From Planococcus citri (Eukaryota; Arthropoda; Insecta; Hemiptera; Pseudococcidae), in NCBI RefSeq assembly GCF_950023065.1, contig NC_088677.1, positions 60,165,469-60,229,468 on the forward strand: a stretch of 64,000 bases of DNA. Reading direction: 5' to 3'. How positions within the stretch are numbered: the stretch's first letter is position 1; each line of letters opens with the position of its first letter. The notes beneath the pieces were generated by a model, which did not search any database, had not been told where the DNA came from, and saw only the letters and a list, made by a program, of their open reading frames with translations. The translations under genes and the position numbers were made by a program. This document shows, one piece after another, positions 11,531-23,899 of this stretch.

Positions 11531-14110
11531 AAAAGCTTTTTATTTCACGAAAAGGATTAAAAATTACTCTTAACGTAGTCGAGTTTTACCTTTTTTATGT
11601 TTTCAAAAATTCGCCAATAATTCGAAAATGATTTTTTTGCCTAAAAATTTGGGTAGGAAGGTTTAAGGATATGGTCTTTCAATCTAGATTGGTTTCATTC
11701 AAATTGGAGGGTGCCAGTTCAGAAGGCGTCCTCTTATTAGTTGGATGCATTTATGTATATTTTTTGGTGATTGCACCTCTGGAAGAAGTTACCAAAAGCG
11801 TCATAAAAAAAAAAAAACTGAAAATGCGCATTTCATTCAGAACATACATTTGAAAAAATTTCAAAAAATTCTCACGATCTATGACTGTTGATAGTGTCTA
11901 GCATCTGTGCAAGTTTGAAAAGAAATCGGTTGAAAACCGCCAAAGATGGAAATTTTCAACAGAAATGTCCATTTCACCCATTTTGTAGGGGTTAAGGGTA
12001 CTTCGATTTGAAAGCTCTTTCCATGTGGTTTTGGACCTCAAGAATCAACCTTCGAGATTCAATACGCCATTTTCAAATAGCTCATGGTCTTTGAAAAAAT
12101 GGACTTGAAATGGTTCCTCGAGTGTGATAAGCTTACCTCGTCGTTAGATTAGCACCTCTTGATAAACACGATAAACATATTTCGTTTCCACCTTTCTCAT
12201 TCTCGTTTCCTTTAAACGTGTAAACTTAGTAAAGTACCGAACTTGCAGAAATATATCTCGCCTTATGTGTGTAGCCTAAGCCAGTTGAAGAAAATTTGAA
12301 AAGTTATTTTAGAATGTGGTATTGCAAGTTGAACGTGGTCTCAGCTAATCGTATCGACTTTTGCAACTAGACAAGTTGTATAGAGAACTTGAAAATGGTG
12401 CTGGCGATTTACCTACAGATAGGTATATAGGTAGGTATAACCATGAGGTAGACTCAAGGCATACTGCATTAAGTGTATATTTTTGCGGTCTGTGAAAAAA
12501 TTGCTCGAATAACCGCAACCGGGTCGTAATACTACGAAGCAGCGAGTAATTTACTCTTATTAAACATTTGGCGACGAGTTAGCAGTGGTGTTTCGCGCCA
12601 ACATTATTTTCGACGATTAGATTAGGCAAATGTTCTACTTGTAGATTATAACTTTATGGACAGCATTTGGCTGGGAAAGTTTTAAAGCTTGTATCTGGCG
12701 CAGCATCTTGTTAGGCAATTATTTCGACTCGAGAATTGTATTAATATTTTCAACTCGTGAAACACAAGTTACCACGTTCAGAGCGCGCGAGTTGAAAGCT
12801 TAGGAAATTTCCTCGTCGCGTCCGTCGTATTTCGGTAACTTGGCTCGGGTTTCCCCCCTCTCTACTCTCACGTATTTTGGTCGAGAGTAAATATTTAAAA
12901 ATATTCGGAGCTTTTTCAAGACTTTGGACGAGGTATAAAGAGCATAATACTTACCAGACAAGATGTTAAAATAGCCACTTTGAAAAGAGGATAAAAAATG
13001 TGAGAAATTCGCCGCAGCAACGCTCGCGCTAAAAATGGTAATTAAAGAAGTTGTTGTTAGTCGCAAAGAGTCAAAAGTTATCCGGCGGAATGCGAAATGT
13101 ATGAATATATTTGCACGCCGCTACTGCAGCCAACATGGTAGAAAAAAAACAGATGGGCTGGGAAGCGAAAAGAAACGCCGAAAAAAAAAGCTTTTTAACA
13201 CAGATTTGTTTGGGCTTTTAAACGGGTTGGTTTTCTGTGTGTTTTTATTTGGTTGAGCTTTATCCGCGCCGTATAAATTACAACGCGAGGACATTAATGG
13301 AAATGAAACTCCCGAAAGGCGAAACAGAAGCTCGCAGGGGCGAGGTGTAAAAAAACCTGAGAGGAAAAAAAATTTATTTGACCCGTCTTCGCCGCACCGC
13401 ATAAAAAACGAGCTGATTTTCGCTGCTACTCGGCGTTAAGTTACAAATATTTTAATGCGGAGACGCTTCAAATGGCATGAAAATATCGCCGTTTATTTTA
13501 TCGTTCGGAAAAACTGCCACTCTTTTTGCCATCGCATCGCATCGTCCCCGTGTTATGCATTTAATAATGAAATGAGCGAGAAACAGAGAGAAGCAGACGA
13601 GCAAGGCCAGAGAGAGAAGCAGACTAACAGGGGGAAAGAAAAAAACTGTATCCCAGGCGTCTACTTAAATTGAATTTATTAAATGAAAATCATTCAACCG
13701 TTTGGCCGGATAAACTAACTTATTAAAAAGTTTTTTGTTTCTTAAGGTGAAACTTTGTAAACAGAGCGTCGAAGTAGAAGCTCTTCTTACCAACTTCGTA
13801 GACGAGCGCTATTATTTTTTCAAAAGCCAAATTCCCTGCAGCCGGGACAAAAAGTGACGAAAAACTAGCTCGCATTATGGGTGCAAATTGTTCGCAATGT
13901 CAGCAATTGCCACGCCGACAATTTTATTCGCGTCATCTTTTTTTTCTTCCTGCAGTTTTCAATTTGGCAAAACGTATAAGCTGCTTGGTGCTTTAAACTT
14001 TCATAAGTAAATATTTTGGTCGCATTTGAAGCCGGATGGATTTCGAAAGGGTTGGTGGGAGTAGGTTTCATTTATTTTCGAAAATTTCCCCCTTCCCTTC
14101 CACCACTCAC
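11531..14110. other. Gene-free DNA
   Basis: An A+T-rich start to about 12110 is followed by CpG-containing, apparently single-copy DNA. Short overlapping reading frames on both strands at 12800-13673 have no recognisable domain and no splice-site support. Confidence 0.45.
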
Positions 14111-14616
14111 CATACCTTTTGATGCTTCTTGGAAACATTCAATTTTCGAGATGGGATCTTTTAATGATGTAGGAGCACCTCCTCCTTCAAATTTGGCCCA
14201 AACTTTCAAAAAAAATCCTGAGAATGTGATATATCGAATTGTATGTTTTTGGTAACGCCGAACACGAATATGACGTCAGAATATTGATTGGACCCCATAT
14301 ATCGAAATAATTACCTATTTGGTGTGGTTCTGGGGGCCATGGGTGAAGTAAATTTGAAAAACTAAGGCTATATTCGGGTTCAGAGATATTGTGAAAACAT
14401 ACAATTTCAGTGCTGGGGGCCGTGTATGGGGTCCAATCAGAAATCTGACGTCATATTCGTGTTCAGCGTAACCAAAAACATACAATTTGATATATCACAT
14501 GCCCCGCAGATTTTTTTTGAAAGTCTTGCCTAAATTTGGAGGAAGAGGTGCTCCCCCCTCCATTAAAAGATCCCATTTCGAAAATTAAATATTTTAAAAA
14601 AGCATCAAAAGGTACA
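14111..14616. mobile_element. Foldback (long inverted repeat) element carrying CRE-like sites
   Basis: The left arm, about 14111-14300, is matched by the reverse complement of about 14425-14616, with a loop of about 125 nt. Long identical blocks include AACACGAATATGACGTCAGA, TTTCAAAAAAAATC, ATTGTATGTTTTTGG and ATGGGATCTTTTAATG. Each arm has the palindrome TGACGTCA (near 14271 and 14447), the consensus CREB/ATF site. A transcript across it would fold into a hairpin of nearly 190 bp. The arms share a block with the repeats at 1715-1940, so they belong to the same family. Confidence 0.8.
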
Positions 14617-14999
14617 TCTATGGAAATTTGTTCAGGATTTTAAATGGTAACTCCCACTTGCAGCGCTATTTTGAAATTGAAAATTCAACTTTCAACTTTT
14701 GAAAATGTCAAAATACTTGAAAAGTTCAAAATGCAATTCCCTTTTGTACTGTGAAATCAGTTTTGATCAAAGTGTCATAGCTTTGGAGGTATGCACTGCT
14801 CAAATTAAGTACCTCAAGACAATGCGAAAATAGTTGAAGCCCCTCCCATCCGCCTCCTGAGGGAGCTGGGACCAAACTGATTTTGGGTTTGTAGTGGTAG
14901 AAATGATCACTTTTTCCACTATAGGCAGTAGAAAATGAATGTTTCTATGTAATTCTACAAGGTACTCGTGACGTCATACGCATTTTATTTAAGGTATTT
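14617..14999. other. A+T-rich DNA, nothing recognised
   Basis: No coding or repeat signal can be supported. Confidence 0.45.
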
Positions 15000-15560
15000 G
15001 TGATGTCAGCTGCGAGAAATATTCGCGACTCATCAACCCTTCCACGATACCACCACCAATTTGCTACCGCCAATGAGACCTACGCGATGCGCACCGTTAT
15101 GTCCCTACTTTCACACCAAATATCTGTCATCCCTGCCGCTTTTACATTGAACTTTCGCCTTTATAAGCTCCTGCACAAGCGTTTTTTCCTCAGTTGTTAG
15201 TTCCAACAACTCACCACGCTAGCTGTTCCAGTTGTTGTACGCATTCCTCCTCACGCTTTCGACTTCTTGCTGCCCAGTGGAATACCTTGGTAACCAAGAC
15301 TTACAAAATACCAATTTATGCTGTGGATACGCTTTCTAAGGACGCTTGGAACTTATGTATCCCATTCATCATGGACCAACATATCGAGTCCCACCTTACG
15401 TGTTCTTATATCTCCACCGTATCGTGGGATATAAGTCATGAAGGATCATAAATGAGGAACCGTGGAATGTAACTAGCACTTGGGCGTCAGGGTTAAAAGC
15501 TCGTCAGTAGACATGGCACTCCAGAGAACGCGATGTCCTTAACCAAGACCCCAACAGGGG
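15000..15560. other. G+C-richer block of unknown origin
   Basis: Base composition changes abruptly from A+T-rich to mixed, and the sequence contains two plus-strand reading frames (15000-15200 and 15194-15451) that overlap out of frame. This would suit a coding region broken by a frameshift, for example a decayed transposon gene. I recognise no catalytic motif, zinc-binding pattern or repeat in either frame. No splice acceptor or donor clearly frames the block, so it is left unassigned. Confidence 0.3.
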
Positions 15561-18500
15561 GTTGTATATGAGCTTTTCGGTTTTGGGCTCAATATGCAAC
15601 TAAAAACGTTGAAAGCCTGCCATCAAATTACGCATTCGATTTATTACGTTTTCTACTAGAAGTTTATAATTATCATTTAATTATAGAAGTCTCATTCATG
15701 TACATATATGATTTGAGCAACCTGTGATATTACGTTTTCACGCTATCAATACATGAATTTATTATTTAGCTAATTGGGATGTCATAATTTCCTTCCTACG
15801 CTTTAACCCTGAAAAGATCTATTATCAGGGCTTCCTACCTGAACAACTTATGACGTTTTCTACTAATTTATGACTTCACGCTTCACGATATCAAGTTCCC
15901 CGTTAAATCGTGTATTTGTTATGGTTCACTTGGCTCCTTAGGAAAGAGTCAGAGGACATAATGTTGGTGGATAATTGCATTTACGTATGCGAAGAAATGC
16001 AATTATATCGAGAATCAACAAAAGTAATGTGTTCGATTTCGAGATGTGCCCCCCACATTTTGGACACGGACGTGTGCATTTTACGAGTACAACCATAGAC
16101 GAAGAGAGAAAATACGCATAATTACTTTCTCCCCCTACAGGTTTCTTACTTATTGGGTGGGTAGACATTGTAAAAAAAAATCTGGGTGAAATCGAAAGAC
16201 ATGACTCAAAAACGTTGGTCGAATTGAGGTGGAATGACCAAACCCCTTCTACTCAATTTGCAATTTATTAGTAGAAAAAATTCCTGAATCAGAAAATATT
16301 CACCTTTTCCTTCCTAAAGTGGGCTTTTATGACGTAAAATTATTCCCAGAATTTACCTAATACTCAACTCGAACTTTCACATCTCAAAACCAAAAAGTTG
16401 AATTAATGGATGGAATATTTTTTTAATGTTTATTTTGGTGCCTCGGAGGACTTAGCTCCCCTTGCCAAAGGCCTTTCTGGGCCCAAAATGCATCGTAATG
16501 GAGTGAGAAAGCACATACCCTGGATTTTCGAAGTAAAAACCGTAATTTCAAAATAATTACGTATTTATTTGCAAACATAATAAAGACAGTTCAATTTATT
16601 TCTTCCTTCACTAATTACAGTTGTATTTCATAATTTACTATCCATAAATCCTCTAAACCAATCAGATCTTCTTCATAAACCATACTTTCATCCTAGACAT
16701 TACGAAAAAACAAATAAATAAAAAACGCCAGCTTTTCGGGAAAATTATACGACTTACCAATTGCCAAATCTTGATCTCAAACCGCGAGAAATTCAGTTAA
16801 AAAGGAATTAACTTAATATTCTCGTCTTTTTTTTCATATTTTTTCTAACCTTGAAAGACAGTACACCGTAAGACGATTCAATAACTGAATAAACTCCTAC
16901 TTCTTTTCTGTCACTTTGAAAACTCACGAAACTTTGCAGATTAAAACTTCACATTTCGAGAGATTTTTTCATTCCAACTTGGCATTTTTTTTTTTTTACT
17001 TGTGAGAAAATCACAATTCGTGAAAAATAACAGCCCAACTTTTTCAATACGAACATATTTTATTTAAAATTAAAACTCTTCCAAGTTTCCCTAATCCTAT
17101 TCATCTGACACTTTGACAGCAAATAATTTATTCCATCAAAATAAAGAAAGAAGAAAAATAAGAAAAAACGTTATACTGCTTTACATAATTCAAAGATCAT
17201 TCTTCGAGTGTATTTGACTGCGCGAATCGATGACACACGCTATATCTTGGACAAAACAGGAAGTAATATTTAATCAGCATCGAGTTTTGAAATTTCGTCA
17301 AAGTTTAGTAGGTAGGTATAGGTCTGTTAGGCAGATATTCCTTTACATATTCAACGTGGTCGTATCTTTAAACGGTTCGTAGGGGTATTTTTCAACCGAC
17401 TGTAGCACTATAAGGGAAGAAAACTTTATAGCAACAGTGTTTAAAAGAGAAGAAAATTCCATATTCGGACGAAATCTAATTCCGGCTAGAGATTTAACGG
17501 TCCAAGTAATGCATTTAAAGCCGTTTAGAGTATATAGCGATGTAAAGAGCTGTTTTCCATTTAATTTAATATCGGCTAAGGAATAGTCGGATTGTCTAGT
17601 AAACTCTAAATTGTAGACAAAATGTCGCCTTATAATAAGGCTAAAGTGCTATTTATACATCTAATATGAACATGACATCCACTTGTTATAACCTATTTCA
17701 TTCGGTAATAGCATCGTTCGAACGATAAACTTATATTAGACTCGGTAATACGGCCAAAGCTCGTGTCACAAAATAATAACTACACCGAGAATATTTTCCC
17801 CTTGAACGTATCCACTATCCGCTGTATCTAGTTGAAACTATACGAGTTTCTATTTAATACTGGATGTTTTTCTTTTCGCCATACTTATATGTACTTACGT
17901 GTTGTTGTTTTTGTTGCTTGTCCTGAGACTAGGTAGATGTGTTTGTGTGTATGCGAAGCTTTTATTTTATTGTCTCAACTGTACATACCATGTAACATAA
18001 TATTCCAACACTTCTGCTTTTTGACGAAAGTATGCACTATTAACCATTCGTAGAGGTACTGATTAGATAGGTACTGAAAGTACGAGTGAATGAGAGATAA
18101 TTAGCTTCTTCCTGGGGAGGATTTTGCTTCTCGTAGTCTAGCTATATTTTTGTATTTTTATGTGACGTTTTAGGTATCTCCAGTTTCCAATTCGCTTTCG
18201 CTTTTAATTGAAACATTAAACTTTGAACAGGCCGGAAAGGGAATTTTAATTATGAAATGATACTGACCAGCGATGTTTCAACGGTTTTAAATCTGAACGT
18301 TTGAATCTCCCTGGTACAATTTCCTATTTGAGCTACTTTATCAAAAAGTTAGCCATAAGTTTGAATTAACTAATGCCTAAATACGTATAAGGACTAGACT
18401 TGGTGTTGAAAGTGCAAATGCTTTGGGGTGAACTTTGATTTTTTTTGCAAGTTTGCAATCAAGGAAATATTTCAAGAGGCCAGTTCATTGGAGGTAGAGA

Positions 18501-19189
18501 AAGGAGGGAGGAGGTGGATTGAATTCTCTATCTACTGGTCTGGAAACATAGATACAATTTTTGGGGTAAAAACTCGTCCACCCAATTTTTAAAAAAAGAG
18601 AATTCAAGTGACTTCAAGTGTCATCTTCCGTCATTTAATTTGTTGTCCAAAATCACAAATGAGAAGTTCAACTGAAGGGTCAGGTTTGATAGAAAGTTTC
18701 AGGGCAACCTTGAAAGACCAAGGGAAATTTTGGATCCCTGATTTATGAATTATCACTTTTTTAATCAGAATTTCAAATGTCAAAATTTGCTTCGAAAATC
18801 AAAAAAAAATAAAAAGTTTGGTGGTGATTATTTCATCTATTCTAGAAAGTAAGAACACCATTTTTGAAAATTTTCCACTTTTTGAATACCTACCTAGGTC
18901 CAAAATCGAATCCTCTTGGTAAGTCATGTAAAGCCGCTCGAAAGTTGAATGTACATATTGTACCTACATATAATCAAATATCACAGAATCAAAATCAAAA
19001 AAACTGTACAAATTATTTTAAAGTTGAACTTTTGAAATCCGAAACATCTTTAAAAAAGTGGTGGTTCCAGTCAGGGGTCAGAAAGTTTTCCTGTAGTCTT
19101 TTGGAGTTTTCTCATAATTTTTTTTAAAATCAAAGTCTGTCTCTAATTTTAAAAAAAGGAAAGTCAAAGGCGGTCAATTCTATTGATTG
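15561..19189. other. Gene-free DNA
   Basis: Mostly A+T-rich, apparently single-copy sequence. The stretch 17160-18300 is CpG-containing and lacks visible repeats; 18420-19140 resembles old A+T-rich repeat. No supported gene. Confidence 0.45.
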
Positions 19190-19620
19190 ATTGTTTGCTT
19201 GTTTGCTTGACTTGCTTTGTTGTTTGCTCGTTGAATTTATTCGATTGTTTTAATGCTTGTGCCTAAGTTTGCTTAGTAAATGTTTCACTTGTTTGTTTTG
19301 TTTTGTTTGTTTGTTTGTTATTTGTTTGGTCCATTTATTTAGTTGTGCGGTTTTTTGTTCACTCGTTCATTTGTCCACTTAAATTGGTTTTGGTTTATTT
19401 ATTTGTTTGCTTTGTTTGTTTACTCCTTCGTTCTGTTTGTTCATTTGTTTGTTTGTTACGCCCAGTCAATTTACTTAGTTGAACGTTTTTTGTTCGATTT
19501 TTTGGTTTGTTTATTTGTTTGGTTCGTTGGCTCCTTAGTTCGTTTGTTCATTTGTTTGTTTGTTTGTTTTTGTTCATTTGTCCATTCGTTTGTTCGTTAA
19601 CTTATTTATTTTTTACAATA
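19190..19620. repeat. Degenerate TTTG/TTTGTTCG microsatellite
   Basis: About 430 nt consist of TTTG, TTCG, TTTA and TCCA words in a 4-nt rhythm, with purer TTTG runs near 19305-19320 and 19550-19570. The Phe/Val/Leu-rich reading frame across it (19343-19600) is a product of the repeat, not a gene. Confidence 0.9.
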
Positions 19621-22600
19621 CATTTATTTGTATGTTGACTCTATTGAGATGACAATTAACAACAAGAATTTGCCTACTCTTGAAAAATACCAGTAAGTAT
19701 AGCAAATTTTTTCTTTTGGTAGTTGGCATTTCTATGCTCGAGAGATTCCATTAAAATCTTAGGAATAAGAGGGAACTGTCAAAAATTATGTCTACCTAAT
19801 TTAAATCTTACAGCATTTTCAGAAATTCCAAACTGTTTAACTATTGTAATTTATTAATTACATAGGTATCTACTAATTCTTTAACTAATAGGTATAATTA
19901 ATAGGTATTAATTGAATTTTGTATTTGATTTTTGTTTCAGGTAGGTAAGTGATGCAGTGGTAGTAATCGAATGTTTATAGGTATATTTGTTTTCGGAGGA
20001 AGAAATGAGTAAGTTTTGAGTGCATGCTTACCTTAGTGTTAAATTAGCAGAACATCTCCGAGTACATGAGTCATGAGTGAGTGTTTTCATTCCTAGAAAA
20101 GAGAATTCATTCTCATCTTACCTAGACACTTGTGTATTAAAAATTTTGACTTTGTATGGGCTCGTTTTTTTTTTTTTTTTTGGTTTTTGTAATTTTTGAT
20201 TTTTCCAAGTTATTTTTTTGGAAATTTTGAAAAACCTATTATACCTATTTAAGCTCTTGAAGAAATTTTTTCTTTCAAAAAAGTTGAAAAGTTGTCTGAA
20301 AAAATCGATAAGGCACCTACCTATGCTTTTTTATATGAATGAAATTTATATTTTTATTTTGATGCAGTTGGACATTTGACTTCAATTTTTGAATTGGTGA
20401 TGAAGCACAGAAGCTTTCAGAACTTCTTATTTAAAATCATGCATAATTATCTATTCGGTTGCTCGTCAACTTTAGTCTAGAGAACAAAAAAAAAATGCAA
20501 AATTCATGACTTTGGTACTTAATGAATATTTAAAAAGATGTGGTAAGTATATCTGCTGCGAGAGAACAGTCGAGAAATACAATGCACCAGATACCTACCT
20601 ACATGTTTGAGGGTTGAAAAATGAACTTGCAAGAGATGAGTTCAATGCCTTGAATTTTACCTTGTATATGATTCCATATAAGTACTCACCTACCGTACGT
20701 ATGTGTAATATTTTCTATAAAACAGACGTTTGCAAGAAATTCCACTCATATTATTATAGTATGAACACCACGTTTAGTTAAACTTCACGTTGACGTAATC
20801 GAGCGTGCATTTTACCAAAAAAGTAATGAACGCTTCCGACTTGGCGTTTGGCTCGAATGTAAAAACCCATTAAAACCGTGAAGCGAAAATCCAACACATA
20901 GAACTGTCGTGAAGGGTTGTGTAACGAGATTCCAGTTATAGCATCCTCCTGGGTGTAATAATGAGTCGAATAAAAGCATCAACGAAGGCGATAGGAGGCG
21001 TACAGAAACTACACAAGTACAAAAGTACACAGAAGATATAAGAAAATGTTATTCGATGGTCATACTGTTACTCCGTCGTCGTCGTATCGTCTTCATGTTC
21101 TGCTCTCCATTTCAACTCAAATGATATTAAAATTATTTTAACGAGATGGAATGAAAATTTTTCCAACTTAATTAATCGGGTGTAATTTCAACTCGTGGAG
21201 TTGGTAACTGAGATGTATTTTCTTAGGAGAGCTTGTTTATTCAGGGTATCATTTTGGAATAAGTTTTCATCGAAACCGAAAAAGTTCTCCTCAATTTATT
21301 TCCCAATCAGTTGATGTACATACGAGTATTTCCAAAATATGTGAATATTCTTGTATCATCGTTTTTTGTCACAGTTTGAGAAGCATTTTATAATTTCCAT
21401 TATTAAATGGAGATGTTCATTCATTCTGGAAATGAATCCCGAAAAAAGAATGTGTTTTGTTTTTACAAAGGTGAAATTCTATTCGAAAGATGAAAAAGAC
21501 ACACGAGACGATTAAAATAATCCGCCTTTACATATGCGTAGACGTAGAGGTACCTATCTAAAAGTGACTGGATACTTTTCAAATACATCAAGTACCTATA
21601 GTACTGCATTTTCACTCGGTTCCAATTACTTTGACGAAAAGCGACGTTTAATTTGGTATTCGCGTTTCCGTTTCGCTCGAATGACGTCATCAAAGTATAT
21701 TATGCATGTTGTATGTACGTAGAATAGCATACCTCTCTCTACCTTGCATGTTGATCGTATGGCATGGTGTAAGCTTACGCTCATATAAGAAATATTTTTC
21801 ATGCACTAGACACGTCGAGAGGAAATTTCAATGAGGATATTTGCTTTTAAACGATGTTGAATTTAAATCACGTCGCTATGTTTAAAACAAACGAATTTCA
21901 ATCTTAAAATGGTCGTTAATTAAAATAAATAATTTGATAGACGAGTAGCGATAACGTTTTCACATCTAGACGAGCTTTTTACGAAATAAATTACATTTTG
22001 ACGTGTTCTCTACTCTACTACGAGTGCTTTACTCTCGTCGAATCAATAGTTTCGCGAATTCAATTGCTACTATAAGGAGAAATTCTAGTACACAGTGAAT
22101 TTTATGAGCTCGCGTCATTTCTCTCTTTCTCTCTCACTTACTTACTCTCGGACGAGCGCACAATTCTCGCGTAGTTGCAGAAGGTGAAAAAGAGAGAATC
22201 GTACCTCAGCCTGATGAAAATGTCGACGAGCAGAGTGAGAAGAAAAATTAACTCACTGGGAGTAAGAGCATAGGTAGGTAACCAGAGCATCGAGATAGGA
22301 GTGAAAAAAAAGCTGTCAAAAAGTGTTTTATTTTTACATCATTCGGCGACATTATTTGAAAAATATAGTTTTCTTATTTCGATCGCGCTAGAGCTGGCGA
22401 AAAAAAAACTACCAGATACTACATTTGTTGCAATAAAGTTTTTCTATAGCGTTTCGCTATGTTATTTTCCATTTTGTAAAGCGATGAATGAACGTTGTGT
22501 GGTACGTCTACGTTAGTATATACGATGAAGGAAAACCAACTGCACAATGGTAAATTAGTTTTCTCTTCATTTTTTACTCGATTCTAGTTTCCGTTTAGAT

Positions 22601-23589
22601 GATTATTGTACGTAAACGTGGTCTTGGTTGGGCTATTGCGAGAAAAAAAAACACAAACGTTATACGAGAATCGTTTAAAACGCTCAACGGACCATTTAGC
22701 GATTTTAATCGTCGCTTTGATAGCAACGTTTAACCAAGTGACAAGGGTAAACCGCATACGGAATCGGGGTGTTTTTCAAAGACTAGCCAAACTCGCCAGG
22801 TTCCAGTCTCACTCTATCTTTAGGTATCTCCTTTCCTCTATGGTTACATTCCAATGTGATAATATGCAGATTTACGAGAATTCGCGGAATGCGCTCGTTA
22901 TATGTAGAGGGTGAAGTGTTCATGGTAGTATGTCTGTGTATTATTCTCTTTGGAGAAACTCGATTCGATGATGAAGTTCGAGCTGCTGTGTGGTTACATT
23001 CTTGATACCTTGGGTGGATTTTTCAATCAAAGCAAACTGCTACGAAAACAGCTTTGATATTTGAATTGAATAAAATTCACAGTGAATGGTCAAACTTTCA
23101 CGATATGGGTAAAAAGTTGCAGAGGGGGGAGGTAACTACTTGTATAAAAGCTTAAGTTACACAGCGAGTGTTTTATTGTGTTTTGCTGGCGTCAGTTTGG
23201 TAGGTACGTGATGAAATGAAAATCAAACTCGTCGAAATTGTGGAGACCTACTAAACTTAATTTCAAACCGTAGAATTCACGTACTTAAATAAAAAAAAAC
23301 CTTTTCAATCTGTCGACTTCGATTCGGTTGAAATTTGGCTCACTACTCGTAAAAGAGCATGTCGCCCAGACCTCAGAACCAAATTTTCAGCTGCCAAAGT
23401 TGAATTTTCAATTTTTGGCAGATTTTTTGAAATGGTGGAAATAACCGGACGGTACCATCCATAGGCTTTGTAATTTTTCATAAAAAGAGAGAATTTAAGG
23501 GAAAAGATCTGAAAATTGGTCATAGCCTACATACTGAAGTTGATTATCCAATTCGATTGCTTAATTTTCCAGCCGATCTCAGGATATCT
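19621..23589. other. Gene-free DNA
   Basis: CpG-containing, apparently single-copy sequence dominates from about 20500. A T tract lies at about 20167-20181. A 102-codon frame at 22606-22914 has no motif or splice context and cannot be supported as a gene. A juxtaposed acceptor/donor site is listed separately at 19924-19950. Confidence 0.45.
19924..19950 (+). promoter_or_regulatory. Candidate recursive splice site
   Basis: A pyrimidine-rich tract ending TTTTTGTTTCAG (3' splice-site form) is directly followed by GTAGGTAAGT (5' splice-site form), with the junction at 19940/19941. A zero-length exon of this kind marks stepwise removal of long introns in Drosophila. Sequence resemblance is the only support, and a second possible donor 4 nt downstream (GTAAGT) would make a microexon instead. 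Confidence 0.3.
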
Positions 23590-23850
23590 ACCAGGTCGCG
23601 AAAGTTTCGAAAAAGTCGCGATTTTGAATAGGTCGCGAAAGTCGCGAAAGTTTTGAAAAAGTCGCAATTTTTACCAAAAATCACCACAAAGTCACTAAAA
23701 AATCGACTCGACTTTAAATTCAATTTTTTCATTGAAGCATATTTTCCTATTAATATGCACCTATAATATTAATTTCATTGAATGACGTGTACATAAGGAA
23801 GCATTGAAAAAGAAGTTGTGAAAAAAGATCGCGAAAAGTCACGATTTTTA
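23590..23850. repeat. Short GTCGCGAAAGT-type tandem repeat
   Basis: The words GGTCGCGAAAGT, AAAAAGTCGCGA and close variants recur at least seven times with irregular spacing. The density of TCGCGA is far above the background of this A+T-rich region. Confidence 0.7.
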
Positions 23851-23899
23851 AGTACCTATCAAATTAATGTATAGACACCCTGCGATCTGGAGCCTTCAT

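Noticed and set aside
19343..19600. Hydrophobic 85-codon protein with apparent membrane segments
   Set aside because: The frame is a translation of a TTTG-type microsatellite.
22606..22914. 102-codon plus-strand gene
   Set aside because: No family resemblance and no flanking signals; within the range of chance frames for a window this size.
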